Source of the DNA: Rhodococcus tibetensis
Lineage (GTDB): Bacteria > Actinomycetota > Actinomycetes > Mycobacteriales > Mycobacteriaceae
DNA length: 64,000 nt
Reading direction: 5' to 3'
Assembly: GCF_024438035.1 (NCBI RefSeq)
Contig: NZ_JANFQF010000007.1
Span: 205,029-269,028, forward strand
Shown: positions 16,751 to 26,269 of the stretch, in pieces
How positions within the stretch are numbered: the stretch's first letter is position 1
How the letters are laid out: each line of letters starts with the position of its first letter
Made by a program: the position numbers and the translations under genes
The notes under the pieces: model-generated
What the model was told of the DNA's origin: nothing
The model's database searches: none
Seen by the model: only the letters and a program-made list of their open reading frames with translations

Positions 16751-17476
16751 CTACAGCACCTGGGACAGGAACTGCTGCAGTCGTTCGGTCGCGGGCTTAT
16801 CGAAAAGCTGTACCGGCGTTCCGGTTTCGACCACAGCACCGTGGTCCATGAACAGCACGGTGTCCGACACCTCGCGGGCGAAACCCATCTCGTGAGTGAC
16901 CACGACCATCGTCATTCCGCCCTTGGCGAGGTCGGCCATCAACGCGAGAACACCCTTGACCAGTTCGGGGTCGAGCGCAGAGGTTGCCTCGTCGAAGAAC
17001 ATCACTTCGGGCTTCATGGCCAGTGCCCGCGCGATCGCGACCCGCTGCTGCTGACCACCCGACAAGTTGCCCGGCCGGGAATCGGCCTTGTTTGCAAGGC
17101 CGACGAGTTCGAGCTGCTCGAGGGCCAGTGACCGCGCCTCGTCCTTCGACAGCCCCTTGAGCTTGCGCGGACCGAGTGCGATGTTCTCGACGACTGTTTT
17201 GTGCGGGAACAGGTTGAACTGCTGAAACACCATGCCGATCTGCTGCCGCAACTTGTCCGGATTGTCTTTCAGCACCGACTTGCCGTCGATGAGTACGTCA
17301 CCCTGATCGGGTTCGTGCAATCGGTTGAGCACACGGAGCAGGGTGGACTTTCCGGATCCGGACGGGCCGATCACGGTGACGGTGTCACCGGCGTCGACGT
17401 GGAGGTCGACGCCCCGGAGCACCTTGTTGGTGCCGAATGCGAGATGCAGGTTGGTGCCAGTGAGAGAAACGGCCAT
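16751..17476 (-). CDS. Polar amino acid ABC transporter ATPase (GlnQ-like)
   Basis: A 241-residue ATPase that would drive amino acid import at the inner face of the membrane. Walker [13 protein letters not shown] (about residues 36-47), Q-loop [14 protein letters not shown], signature [16 protein letters not shown], Walker [17 protein letters not shown] and the switch His in VVTHEMGFA are all intact. It follows the fused binding protein/permease gene by four bases, so the two form one operon. The mix with a glutamine/cystine-type permease suggests a polar amino acid; which one cannot be told. Confidence 0.92.
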   Translation of the reverse strand: MAVSLTGTNLHLAFGTNKVLRGVDLHVDAGDTVTVIGPSGSGKSTLLRVLNRLHEPDQGDVLIDGKSVLKDNPDKLRQQIGMVFQQFNLFPHKTVVENIALGPRKLKGLSKDEARSLALEQLELVGLANKADSRPGNLSGGQQQRVAIARALAMKPEVMFFDEATSALDPELVKGVLALMADLAKGGMTMVVVTHEMGFAREVSDTVLFMDHGAVVETGTPVQLFDKPATERLQQFLSQVL

Positions 17477-17480
17477 CGCC

Positions 17481-19295
17481 CTATCCCCTTTCCACGACGA
17501 TGGATTGCTCCACCGGATCGAGCGTGCCGGACGTGTCGGCGCGGCCGGTGCGCAGACGGTTGTCGATGTAGTTGACGAGGTGCGTCAACGGAATCGTCAG
17601 TGCAAGGTAGAACAGGCCGGCTGCGACGAGGGGCGACAGGTTTCCGGTTTGCGCGTTGAGATCGCGCCCCACGGCGAACAACTCGCGCTGGGTGACGAGC
17701 AGGCCGAGGAAGTAGATGAGTGACGAGTCCTTGATGAGGGAGATGAACTGGTTCATCAGTGCGGGCAGCACCCGCCGCACACCTTGGGGAATCACCACCA
17801 GCGTCATCGACTTGCGGTAGCTGAAGCCCAGGGCTCTGGCGGCCTCGAGCTGCCCGGGTTCGACGCTCTGGATCCCGGACCGAAAGATTTCCCCGATGTA
17901 GGCGGATGCCAGCAGCGACAGCGCGGCGGCGCCCAGCCAGTACGGGTTGTTCCCGGTGAGGCCCTTCACCACCGGTCCGACACCGAGGCCGACGATGAGG
18001 ATGATCACGACTGCGGGGAGCCCGCGGAACACGTCGGTGTAAACGCGTGCCGGCCACCGCAGCCACCGGGTGCGGGAGATGCCGGCTATCGCGAGCAGCA
18101 TGCCCAGCACCGTGCCGACGATGCCCGACGCCAACGCGAGGATCAGGGTATTCGGCAGACCGGTCTTCAGCAGGTCGGGGAACGCCCGCGCGTACAGGTT
18201 CCAGTCGAAGAACGTGTCCTTCAACTGCGCGAGAGTCGATTTGGGTTCGTTGACGGGGGTCTCGGCGTCGGTCTCGATGTTCTCGGCGGCGAGTGCCGCG
18301 AAGTCGGGCAGGTCCGGCATCGGCGCCGCCTTGCTGCCGGGCTTCCACCCCTCGGGCAGTTCGCGAGGCACCCAGTCGGAATACAGTTCCGCCCACGTGC
18401 CGTCCTCGATGGTCGCGTCGAGGCCGGCGTTCAGCGCGTCGATCAGGGGCTGGTTCTCCTTCGCGACGGCCCACCCGACGAAGTTGTTGACGCTGAACGT
18501 GTTCTGCGCGATCGACGTCGGGTCACCCGGCGCGATGGCGCCTTCCGCCTGCTGCGACGGCGCTACCCACGCGTCGATCTGCCCGGTCTTCAGATTCGCG
18601 TATGCCGTGGCGTAGTCGGGGAACTTCACCGGGTCGAGCTTCAGGGTGTTGACGACGTAGTCGTCCTGCACGGTGCCTTGGACGACGCCGATGCGCGTGG
18701 ACGAATTCAGGTCGTCGAAACCTTTGATCGGTCCGCCGTTGGGGACGACGAGAGAGAAGTAGCCGAAGTCGTAGCCATTGGTGAAGCCGACGGTGTTACG
18801 CCGCTCGTCCGTCGTGGTGATCGAGGACGATCCGACGTCGAAGCGCCGCCCCGACACCTGAGCGAGGAGTCCGGCGAATTCGGTGCCGACGAAGTCGACG
18901 CGCAGGCCCAGCTTGTCGGCGACGGCCTGCAGCAGTTCGTTGTCGTAGCCGGTGAACTGGTTCTCCGAGTTCACGCAGATGCTCGGCGGCGCGTCGGACA
19001 GCGTGCCGACGGTTAGCACGCCCGGGGTGATGAGGTTCAGCTTCGACGTGTCGATCTGATCGAGTGGAGTCACGCTGGGCGTGGTGTATCTGTCTTCCGC
19101 GCCGGCGCCTGCGGACGCGTCCAGGTTGGTGGGCGCTGCTGTCGCGGCACCGACTCCGGGGGGAGCGCAGAGATCCTGCGGCGCCGCCCCCGAAGAACTG
19201 CTGTCGCTCGAACAGGACGACAGGGTCAGTGCCATAAGGGCGGTCAGCAACAGTGCCACCACCAGACGGATCTTCGCTCCCACGGAAGAAAACAT
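17481..19295 (-). CDS. Fused amino acid-binding lipoprotein and ABC permease
   Basis: A 604-residue fusion. A lipoprotein signal ([13 protein letters not shown]) opens it. A periplasmic-binding-protein-3 domain covers about residues 75-310 ([53 protein letters not shown]). After a linker, a BPD_transp_1 permease with about five membrane helices follows ([23 protein letters not shown] loop [20 protein letters not shown]). Such fusions occur in Gram-positive glutamine-type systems; the binding domain is tethered outside next to its channel. The ATG at 19295 has a poor ribosome site; the longer frame to 19379 would run into the operator and is rejected. Confidence 0.88.
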   Translation of the reverse strand: MFSSVGAKIRLVVALLLTALMALTLSSCSSDSSSSGAAPQDLCAPPGVGAATAAPTNLDASAGAGAEDRYTTPSVTPLDQIDTSKLNLITPGVLTVGTLSDAPPSICVNSENQFTGYDNELLQAVADKLGLRVDFVGTEFAGLLAQVSGRRFDVGSSSITTTDERRNTVGFTNGYDFGYFSLVVPNGGPIKGFDDLNSSTRIGVVQGTVQDDYVVNTLKLDPVKFPDYATAYANLKTGQIDAWVAPSQQAEGAIAPGDPTSIAQNTFSVNNFVGWAVAKENQPLIDALNAGLDATIEDGTWAELYSDWVPRELPEGWKPGSKAAPMPDLPDFAALAAENIETDAETPVNEPKSTLAQLKDTFFDWNLYARAFPDLLKTGLPNTLILALASGIVGTVLGMLLAIAGISRTRWLRWPARVYTDVFRGLPAVVIILIVGLGVGPVVKGLTGNNPYWLGAAALSLLASAYIGEIFRSGIQSVEPGQLEAARALGFSYRKSMTLVVIPQGVRRVLPALMNQFISLIKDSSLIYFLGLLVTQRELFAVGRDLNAQTGNLSPLVAAGLFYLALTIPLTHLVNYIDNRLRTGRADTSGTLDPVEQSIVVERG

Positions 19296-19367
19296 GGTGA
19301 GCAGCGTAACCCCGGCGGTCCGCAAAGACCGTGGTCGGAGGAGGCGTGAGCGACGCCCGTCACTCCT

Positions 19368-19417
19368 CTTGTTTGTCATACAAACAAGAACCGTTTATTG
19401 TCTGCTGTACAAACAAG
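19368..19417. promoter_or_regulatory. TetR operator region between transporter and regulator
   Basis: CTTGTTTGT-CAT-ACAAACAAG (19368-19388) is a perfect 9-bp inverted repeat with a 3-bp centre. A further half-site, GTACAAACAAG, follows at 19407-19417. The spacing and position 42 bases before the TetR start fit autoregulation, and the site also lies upstream of the fused transporter gene. Confidence 0.7.
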
Positions 19418-19429
19418 TGGAAGTTGGTG

Positions 19430-20065
19430 ATGGTGATGCAGGAAGCACGGCGGGCAGCGCGCGCGACCCGTGAGTCCGGCCGTCAGACCCGCGACGCGCT
19501 GCTCGCGGCGGCAACCGACCTCTTCCTCGAACACGGGGACGGTGTCCCGATCACCCAGATCTGCGCGGCCGCGGGCGCCCACCCGAATCAGGTGACCTAC
19601 TACTTCGGGTCCAAGGAACGACTTTTCGTCGAAGTCGCGTGCGCCGCGGTTCTCCGCGCGGGGAAGCGGGCGGAGGACGATGCCGCCGCTGCAGAGACTG
19701 TGGGCGACTACACGGAAAAACTCGTCGGTTCGCTGCTCGGCCCCGGCGGCCCCAGCGTCGAACTCTTCGTCGAAGCGATGCTGATGACCGGCCGGAGGGG
19801 TGAACTCCGGGAACACATCACCGACACCCTGCGCACCCTGCACTCGTCTGGGGAAAACGCGCTGATCCGCACACTGATGCGTACCGGCTGGCAACTCCGC
19901 GCCGGTATCGACGTCGAAGCGAAGGCCTTCTGGTCGGCGATCTTCGGGCTCGCCATCCAGAAGACCGCCACCGGTGAGAGCTTCGGCTACTCCCTCGGCG
20001 AAGCCGTCGCCGTCATCTTCGCAAGCCTTCGAATTCCCGAGTCCGTGCGCGAAAGCACCCTCTGA
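19430..20065 (+). CDS. TetR-family transcriptional regulator
   Basis: A 211-residue regulator. The N-terminal helix-turn-helix is clear (TRDALLAAATDLFLEHGDG, ITQICAAAGAHPNQVTYYFG, SKERLFVEVA, about residues 20-65). The C-terminal domain (VELFVEAMLMTGRRGELREH, AGIDVEAKAFWSAIFGLAI) binds an unknown ligand. GTGGAAG precedes the ATG at 19430; ATG 19436 is the alternative. It sits 10 bases before a broken acyl-CoA dehydrogenase gene and divergent from the amino acid transporter, so either could be its target. The adjacent palindrome is its likely operator. Confidence 0.85.
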   Translation: MVMQEARRAARATRESGRQTRDALLAAATDLFLEHGDGVPITQICAAAGAHPNQVTYYFGSKERLFVEVACAAVLRAGKRAEDDAAAAETVGDYTEKLVGSLLGPGGPSVELFVEAMLMTGRRGELREHITDTLRTLHSSGENALIRTLMRTGWQLRAGIDVEAKAFWSAIFGLAIQKTATGESFGYSLGEAVAVIFASLRIPESVRESTL

Positions 20066-20075
20066 AAGGTCTGCT

Positions 20076-21601
20076 ATGACCGACACCTACGAACATCCCG
20101 TCACCCATCCCGCACCGCACGGCACGCACGTAGTGCTCAACCAGTCGGCGCCGCGGACGGGCGTCAACGAGTTCACCCTCGACCCCGCGTTGGTGGAGGG
20201 CGTGCGTCGGCACGATGCCGGTTGGGTGATCAACGAGCTCACCGGCATCGGGGAACTTGTGGGCAGCGCATCTTTTCAGCATGACGCCGAACTCGCCAAC
20301 ACTGTGCTCCCGGAGCTGAAGTCGTTCGACCGCTGAAGCAATCGGATCGACGAGGTCGAGTACCACCCGGCGTACCACCGCATCATGTCGGCGGCCGACC
20401 AACGCCGTTCGTCAGTTACACGCCCGAACTGAATGCTCCCGGCAAAGCCTCCGCAATTTTCGGCATGCCGATGACGGAGCAGCAGGGCGGCTCGGACGTC
20501 CGCGCCAACACCACCGTCGCGGCACCCGCCGGGCGCGGTGGTACGGGCGCCGACTACCTCCTGACCGGGCACAAGTGGTTCTGCTCGGCGCCGATGTCCG
20601 ACGCCTTTCTCATGCTCGCGCAGGCGGAAGGCCGAGGCGGCAACGGACTTTCGTGCTTCCTGGTACCGCGTGTGCTCCCGGACGGCACGCGTGACGTGTA
20701 CCGCCTTCAACGACTGAAAAACAAGCTCGGCAACAAGTCCGACGCGTCCTCCGAGATCGAACTCGACGGCACGGTCGGCGTGATGATCGGCGAACCCGGA
20801 CGCGGGGTGCGCACCATCATCGAAATGGTGGCCCGCACCCGGCTCGACTGTGTGCTCAGCAGTACGGCGGGCATGCGACAGTCGGTCGCGGAGGCGGTAT
20901 GGCATGCCCGGCGCCGCATGGCATTCGGCACGGTGCTGTCGGAACAACCCGCGATGAGGTCCGTGCTGGCCGACCTCGCGCTGGAGTCGGAGGCGGCGAC
21001 CGTCACTGCGCTGCGCCTCGCTCGGGCCCACGACGCCGACGTAAACGAGCTGGAACGCAGCTTCCGTCGCCTGGCGACCGCGGTCGCGAAGTACTGGATC
21101 TGCAAGCGGGGCCCGCACCACGCCTACGAAGCACTGGAATGCCTGGGCGGCAACGGGTATACCGAGGACTTCCCGCTCGCCCGGCGCTATCGCGAACAAC
21201 CCGTCATGGCCGTGTGGGAAGGGTCGGGCAATGTCATCGCACTCGACGTCCTGCGGGCGATGACCCGGGAACCCGACAGCGTTGCCGCCTTCGACGCCGA
21301 GGTGAACCTCGCCCGCGGCAACAATCCGGTCCTGGACGCCCACCTCGACCGAGTCCGCCGGCAACTCGGCGAACTGGTCACCGAAGATCCGGTACGCGCC
21401 CAGCTGCGCGCCCGCACCGTCGTCGAATCGATGGCCCTCGCACTGCAGGCGTCGCTGCTGACGCGGTTCTCCCCGGCCCCCGTCGCCGACGCGTTCGTCG
21501 CCGCCCGCCTCGGCCCGAACCGCACCCACGAATACGGCACCCTGTCCGCCTCCGCGGACTTGGAGGCCATCCTCGGGACAACCAGAAGGGCGCACGAGTG
21601 A
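20076..21601 (+). pseudogene. AidB-like acyl-CoA dehydrogenase, broken
   Basis: The start (ATG 20076, HPVTHPAPHGTHVVLNQSAP) is AidB/isovaleryl-CoA dehydrogenase-like. A TGA at 20334 interrupts SFDR*SNRIDEVEYHPAYHR, where family members have an aromatic or Gly residue. A gap follows: after about 20395 the frame changes and the sequence jumps to YTPELNAPGKASAIFGMPMT, skipping roughly 100 residues of the N-terminal domain. The remaining 380 codons are intact (QQGGSDVRANTTVA, YEALECLGGNGYTEDFPLAR). Stop, deletion and frameshift together mean real decay. An intact enzyme would be a FAD protein of about 540 residues. A shorter ORF from ATG 20465 could be translated, but lacks the N-domain. Confidence 0.8.
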
Positions 21602-21635
21602 CAGGCCTTGACAGGAGACGAGCGCGAGAGTCAAT

Positions 21636-21675
21636 ATATGCAAACGCTTAGAAAATAAGCATACGCTTAGAATTC
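21636..21675. promoter_or_regulatory. Repeat-rich promoter/operator of the thiolase gene
   Basis: AAACGCTTAGA (21642-21652) and ATACGCTTAGA (21661-21671) are direct repeats 19 bp apart, with GCTTA-GAAAA-TAAGC forming an inverted repeat between them. The composition is AT-rich against the surroundings. It lies just upstream of the thiolase ribosome site and is a likely operator for a fatty-acid-type TetR regulator; which one is unknown. Confidence 0.5.
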
Positions 21676-21694
21676 GAATCGGTAGGAGTTCCTC

Positions 21695-22912
21695 ATGGCC
21701 GAGGCCGTCATTGTTTCCATCGCCCGTTCGCCGATCGGTCGCGCCATGAAGGGGTCACTGGTCGGCATGCGTCCGGACGACCTCGCCGCGCAGATGGTGC
21801 GGGCGGCACTCGACAAGGTGCCCGCCCTCGACCCCACCGACGTCAACGACCTGATCCTGGGCTGCGGCCTGCCCGGCGGTGAGCAGGGCTTCAACATGGG
21901 CCGTAACGTCGCCGTCCAGCTCGGCTACGACTTCATCCCCGGCACCACCATCACCCGGTACTGTTCGTCGTCGCTGCAGACCACCCGGATGGCGCTGCAC
22001 GCGATCAAGGCCGGCGAGGGAGACGTCTTCATCTCCGCCGGCGTCGAGACCGTCTCCCGGTTCGTCAAGGGCAACTCCGACTCGCTGCCCGACACCCAGA
22101 ACCCGCTGTACGCCGACGCCCAGACGCGTACCGAGAAGCTCGCGCAGGGCGGGCAGACCTGGGTTGATCCGCGCGAGGAGGGCCTGGTCCCGGACACCTA
22201 CATCGCGATGGGCCAGACCGCCGAGAACGTCGCCCAGATCACCGGCATCACCCGCGAGGAGCAGGACCGGTGGGCGGTGCGCTCCCAGAACCGTGCGGAG
22301 GAAGCCATCAACAGCGGCTTCTTCGAGCGGGAGATCACCCCGGTCACCCTGCCCGACGGCACCGTCGTATCGAAGGACGACGGCCCGCGTGCGGGCACCA
22401 CCTATGAGGCCGTCAGCCAGCTGAAGCCGGTGTTCCGCCCGGACGGCACCGTGACCGCCGGGAACGCGTGCCCGCTCAACGATGGTGCCGCCGCCCTGGT
22501 GATCATGTCCGACACGAAGGCCAAGGAGTTGGGGCTGACCCCGCTGGCCCGGATCGTGTCCACTGGTGTGTCCGGGCTGTCGCCGGAGATCATGGGGCTC
22601 GGCCCGATCGAGGCCACCAAGCGCGCCTTGGCGATCGCGGGCATGGGTATCGGGGACATCGATCTGTTCGAGATCAACGAGGCGTTCGCGGTTCAGGTGA
22701 TCGGTTCGGCTCGTGAGCTCGGGATCGACGAGGACAAGCTCAACGTCTCCGGCGGTGCGATCGCCCTCGGTCACCCGTTCGGCATGACCGGCGCCCGCAT
22801 CACCGCGACCCTGCTAAACAACCTGCAGTCCAGCGACAAGCAGTTCGGTGTCGAAACCATGTGCGTCGGCGGCGGCCAGGGCATGGCCATGGTCCTCGAA
22901 CGCCTGAGCTAG
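21695..22912 (+). CDS. Acetyl-CoA acetyltransferase (thiolase)
   Basis: A 405-residue thiolase that condenses or cleaves beta-ketoacyl-CoA in fatty acid or related degradation. The three catalytic residues are present: Cys90 in TRYCSSSLQT, His360 in ALGHPFGMTGAR and Cys390 in MCVGGGQGMAM. The N-terminal SIARSPIGRAMKGSL and central ITREEQDRWAVRSQNRAEEA are typical FadA-type. GGAG precedes the ATG. With the neighbouring acyl-CoA dehydrogenase remnant it once formed a beta-oxidation-like pair. It ends just before hairpin repeat C. Confidence 0.92.
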   Translation: MAEAVIVSIARSPIGRAMKGSLVGMRPDDLAAQMVRAALDKVPALDPTDVNDLILGCGLPGGEQGFNMGRNVAVQLGYDFIPGTTITRYCSSSLQTTRMALHAIKAGEGDVFISAGVETVSRFVKGNSDSLPDTQNPLYADAQTRTEKLAQGGQTWVDPREEGLVPDTYIAMGQTAENVAQITGITREEQDRWAVRSQNRAEEAINSGFFEREITPVTLPDGTVVSKDDGPRAGTTYEAVSQLKPVFRPDGTVTAGNACPLNDGAAALVIMSDTKAKELGLTPLARIVSTGVSGLSPEIMGLGPIEATKRALAIAGMGIGDIDLFEINEAFAVQVIGSARELGIDEDKLNVSGGAIALGHPFGMTGARITATLLNNLQSSDKQFGVETMCVGGGQGMAMVLERLS

Positions 22913-22913
22913 G

Positions 22914-22981
22914 GCGGCTTCGCCGCCCGTGCGTGGTTGGCGAGTGCAGAGACTCGTCAACCACTCACGGGCGCGGAGCGC
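22914..22981. repeat. Intergenic hairpin repeat, copy C
   Basis: Arms CGCCCGTGCGTGGTTGGCGAG and CTCGTCAACCACTCACGGGCG pair across TGCAGAGA. It fills the whole gap between the thiolase stop and the stop of the convergent oxidoreductase gene. Confidence 0.8.
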
Positions 22982-23776
22982 CTACGCGAGGCCCGACAGC
23001 GGCGGCGGAGTGTTTTCGTCCCGCCACGCGATGGCTTCCTTCAGTTCGGTGAGGTCGAAGTCGGGGCCGCTGGTGCCGACGGTGAACAGGGTGACGCCGG
23101 CGTCGACGTGGGCTGCCGCGTCGCCGACGCCCGGCCACGACGTGGAGTGCTGGATGCTGTCGGGGCTGCGTCCGGCATCCTGCGCGTACCCGGCGAGGAT
23201 CCCCGACTTACGTTTGTACGTGTCCATGTCGCTGAAGCTGTGCCAGATGTCGCCGTATTGCGCGACCAGCGGCAGTGTCTTCTTCTCGCCACCGCCGCCG
23301 ATGAGGATCGGAATGTGCCGTGTGGGTACGGGTTCGAGCTTGCCGAACCGAGCCGTGATCCGCGGCAGGTATTCGGCCAGCAGATCCAGCCGCGACCCCT
23401 TGGTGCCGAAGTCGTACCCGTACTCGTCGTAGTCGCGCTCGAACCATCCGGAACCGATCCCGAGGATCAGCCGCCCCCCGCTGATGTGGTCGACGGTGCG
23501 GGCCATGTCGGCGAGCAGGTCGGGGTTGCGGTAGCCGGCGCAGGTGACGAGGGCGCCGATTTCCACCCGTTCCGTTTGCTCGGCGAAAGCCCCGAGCATC
23601 GTCCAGCATTCGAAGTGGGCACCGGCCGGGTCGCCGTACAGCGGGTAGAAGTGGTCCCAGTTGAAGACAATGTCGACGCCGGCGTCTTCGGCCCGCAGAA
23701 CGGCGTCGCGAATCAGTCCGTAGTCGGGCGCGTGTTGTGGCTGAATCTGGACACCGATGCGAACTGAACGGGTCAT
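22982..23776 (-). CDS. LLM-class F420-dependent oxidoreductase
   Basis: A 264-residue luciferase-like TIM-barrel flavin/F420 enzyme. Start ATG 23776 has GAGGAG upstream; the longer frame reaching 24049 overlaps unrelated sequence. Family marks: IGVQIQPQHAPDYGLIRDAV, VDIVFNWDHFYPLYGDP, VEIGALVTCAGYRNPDLLA, DHISGGRLILGIGSGWFERD and PILIGGGGEKKTLPLVAQY. The WDHFYPL stretch is common in F420-using members of actinobacteria. The substrate is unknown. The gene is monocistronic and ends at the hairpin repeat. Confidence 0.87.
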   Translation of the reverse strand: MTRSVRIGVQIQPQHAPDYGLIRDAVLRAEDAGVDIVFNWDHFYPLYGDPAGAHFECWTMLGAFAEQTERVEIGALVTCAGYRNPDLLADMARTVDHISGGRLILGIGSGWFERDYDEYGYDFGTKGSRLDLLAEYLPRITARFGKLEPVPTRHIPILIGGGGEKKTLPLVAQYGDIWHSFSDMDTYKRKSGILAGYAQDAGRSPDSIQHSTSWPGVGDAAAHVDAGVTLFTVGTSGPDFDLTELKEAIAWRDENTPPPLSGLA

Positions 23777-23953
23777 ACGTGGCTCCTCGAATGAGTGCGG
23801 CGGCCCTTGTGCGGGGCCCGTGCGTGCAGATCGTTCTCGAATCCATCTTGCTCGTCTCGAGGGGGTACGGCCACCGCGTCCGGGTGAATCGGTCAGCTTC
23901 CGGGTACTTGACGGCACGCCACGCCGTCCACGACCGAGATGAGGTTTGACCCG

Positions 23954-24330
23954 ATGAGTGCTTTGTCCGCCTTCGTATTCGCACCATCGCCCTTGCTGAC
24001 GGTGAAGATCGAAGCCGCCCCGGACGAGAGCACCGAACTGCACGTTCACGCGGCGGGCAGGGAGTGTGGATTGCCAGGATGGCGGCGACGCTCGGCCACG
24101 ACGTCACCTTGTGCGGGGTGTTCGGTGGGGAGACGGGCGGCATTCTCCAGACCCTCATCGAGCGTGAAGGTATCAGGTTCCGCGCGATCTTTACGGCCGG
24201 TGAGAACGGGTCTTACGTGCACGACCGCCGTGGGGTGACTGGACGCCGCTGGCAGAGGTCCGCCCGCATGTTATGTCCCGGCACGAGGTCGCCGACCTGT
24301 CCGGCCCGACCATGACGACAGCGCTCGAGA
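23954..24330 (+). pseudogene. PfkB-family sugar kinase remnant
   Basis: ATG 23954 opens MSALSAFVFAPSPLLTVKIE and ESTELHVHA, typical for the N-terminus of PfkB-type kinases related to 1-phosphofructokinase. A frameshift at about 24060 moves the coding frame (WIARMAATLGHDVTLCGVFG, ILQTLIEREGIRF), and another near 24230 leads to MSRHEVADLSGP. The sequence ends after about 125 codons instead of about 310, without the ATP-binding GxGD end. It is clearly a broken gene. Confidence 0.72.
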
Positions 24331-24351
24331 GAGGCCTGACCGTACTCGGCG

Positions 24352-24894
24352 CTGGTCACGAACGACGACGGCGTGGACAGCCACGGTATTCTTCTCCTGG
24401 CCCGGTTGGCGTTCGCTGCCGGACCTCCCCGGGGTGGCGGTCCACGCGGTGGAAGCCTCCCCCGCGCTCATCAGTTTCGTGGCGGTGAGCGGGGCGTTCG
24501 GCCACCGCCGCACATCGTGCTGTCGGGAATCAACTACGGCCCCAGCACTGGGACACCGCCGAAGTCGTGTGCCGGAGGTATTGGCCTGGATCCTCGGAAA
24601 CGGCACCCCCCGGGCACGGTGCTGAACGTCAATGCCCCGGACATTCCGCTCGACAAGTTGAAGGGCCTGCGCCCGGCTCCGCTGGCCGCGTTCGGCGCGG
24701 TTCAGGCAAATATCGGCGAAGTGGACGACGGGTTCATGAACGTCACGTTCGCCGAGATCCACGCCGAGGACAACGAGGACTCCGAAGAGACCGACGCCGG
24801 TGTCCTCGTTCGTGGCTGGGCAAGCGCGACCGCGCTCCGGGTCCCCTTCGAGGCAGCCGACGTAGACATCAGCACGCTGAACTGGACGCGCTGA
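24352..24894 (+). pseudogene. surE: SurE 5'/3'-nucleotidase, decayed
   Basis: The N-terminal SurE signature LVTNDDGVDSHGI is readable from 24352, carrying the metal-binding Asp-Asp pair. The frame then breaks more than once. One frame shows VAVHAVEASPALISFVAVSG, another IVLSGINYGPSTG (the Asn of the SGINYG motif is present), and from there a long open stretch runs PPGTVLNVNAPDIPLDKLKG to the stop at 24894. Parts between these blocks are missing. An intact SurE is about 250 residues and removes phosphate from nucleoside monophosphates. It follows the pfkB remnant directly, so both decayed together. Confidence 0.78.
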
Positions 24895-24920
24895 CCGTGG
24901 GATCACTGTCGCCACCGGTA

Positions 24921-25445
24921 TCAACTGAGCCGCACGCCGCCCGCCAGCAGCATTGCTCTCAGGACGAATGCGGCTTCCGGGCCGATGATTTCACGCACCA
25001 AGGTGAGGTAGCGGTCCACGTACTCGGGCCCGTGTGCCGCGGTGCTCGGATCGTCGGGGTCGGACGGGTCGAGGTGATGTGCGAGTTCGTGCAGGACCAC
25101 CAGTTCCCGGAAGGCCCAGGCCTTGCCACTGCGGTACTCGGGGACCGCGATGGTGGCGCAATCACTTTCGTAATGCGCGGCGTTGTTGCCCGACCTCGCA
25201 CGAACATGGATCGGGGTGGAGGCTCGCGTCCACGTCTCCCGCACCCAGTTGAGAGCGAGCACCCGGTTCACGTAGTCCTGCACCGACTCGATAGACGCGA
25301 ATCTACGTTCCACCGGCAGCGTCACCTGCGACCCCAGAACGTCGACGACGCGCAGCCCACGCTCGTCGGCGCGGTCGAACATCGTGCGCACCAACGCTTC
25401 CGCCTCGTAGACGGCGCCGCGCTGCGTGTCGCGGGTGCGTTTCAC
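24921..25445 (-). CDS. TIGR04338-family metallohydrolase
   Basis: A 174-residue actinobacterial protein with a zinc-protease-like motif LHELAHHLD (His119, Glu120, His123). It matches the TIGR04338 family: RDTQRGAVYEAEALVR at the start, AHYESDCATIAVPEYRSGKA and HGPEYVDRYLTLVREIIGPE. Catalysis has not been shown for the family; peptidase activity is inferred from the motif. The start overlaps the stop of the DUF2786 gene by four bases, and this pair is a recurring one in mycobacteria and relatives. Confidence 0.85.
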   Translation of the reverse strand: MKRTRDTQRGAVYEAEALVRTMFDRADERGLRVVDVLGSQVTLPVERRFASIESVQDYVNRVLALNWVRETWTRASTPIHVRARSGNNAAHYESDCATIAVPEYRSGKAWAFRELVVLHELAHHLDPSDPDDPSTAAHGPEYVDRYLTLVREIIGPEAAFVLRAMLLAGGVRLS

Positions 25446-26260
25446 GACGGGATCTGTTTGCGTGCGGTCGACAGCTCGGGCGAATTACTCAACCGCGCCG
25501 TCAGCGCGGCCCGATCCCCGGCTCGGTGAGCGCCCGACGCATGGCCTGCCGAGGCGCGTGCTCCACGCCACGTCCCACGTGCCTCGGAGTTCTCCGAGTA
25601 GTAGTCCTTCAACTCGAGTTGCTTGTCGCGCAGCACCAACGCCGTCTCCGCCGACGATTCCGGAATGGACGCGGCCTCCTGCTCGGCGTCCTTCTTCGCG
25701 TCGGCGAGGCGCTGGCCGATGCGGGCGGCATAGGCGAGCTGGAAGTTCAGCCGAGCGGTCACACCCGCAACCGGTCGGCGCACCGTCGTCCGGACCCGGC
25801 GCCGCCCGCGCTGCTCGACCTGCGTGCGCACGGTCGTCTCGTTCCGGTACTCGCCCGATTTGATGTAAGCATCGGACGCCCGGACCATTTGGATCAACAG
25901 GCTCGTGTACAGGGCCTCGCACACGTCGATGTCGCCGGCGAACCCATAGGCGTAGACGACGGCCGACGTCTGCGCGATGTCGCACTGGACGTCGTTGGCG
26001 GCCGCGATCACCAGAAACAGCTGCGCATAGGTGCGCAGACCCTTCTTGCCCGGTTCACCGATCGTGATCAGCCGCTGCGTCGGGGTGGCCCGCCTCTCCT
26101 TGCCCGCAGCGTGTGACCGGGCCACGGCCAAGTCGATGGAGGCGGCCGTCGCGAGCCGCTGCGCCGCCGCCATGAACGCTTCACCTTCATGCGCGTTGTC
26201 GGTGGATTCCGCCTGCCGGAGGAGCCCACCGATGCGGGTCAGCATCTTGTCGGAACTCAC
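25442..26260 (-). CDS. DUF2786 domain protein
   Basis: A 272-residue protein. Residues 1-45 match DUF2786 (MLTRIGGLLRQAESTDNAHE, EAFMAAAQRLATAASIDLA). A middle domain follows (LFLVIAAANDVQCDIAQTSA, YGFAGDIDVCEALYTSLLIQ), then a long charged helical tail. Function is unknown; some DUF2786 proteins occur in phages and plasmids. It is translationally coupled to the TIGR04338 gene downstream. Start ATG 26260. Confidence 0.8.
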   Translation of the reverse strand: MSSDKMLTRIGGLLRQAESTDNAHEGEAFMAAAQRLATAASIDLAVARSHAAGKERRATPTQRLITIGEPGKKGLRTYAQLFLVIAAANDVQCDIAQTSAVVYAYGFAGDIDVCEALYTSLLIQMVRASDAYIKSGEYRNETTVRTQVEQRGRRRVRTTVRRPVAGVTARLNFQLAYAARIGQRLADAKKDAEQEAASIPESSAETALVLRDKQLELKDYYSENSEARGTWRGARASAGHASGAHRAGDRAALTARLSNSPELSTARKQIPS

Positions 26261-26269
26261 CAGGGCAGG

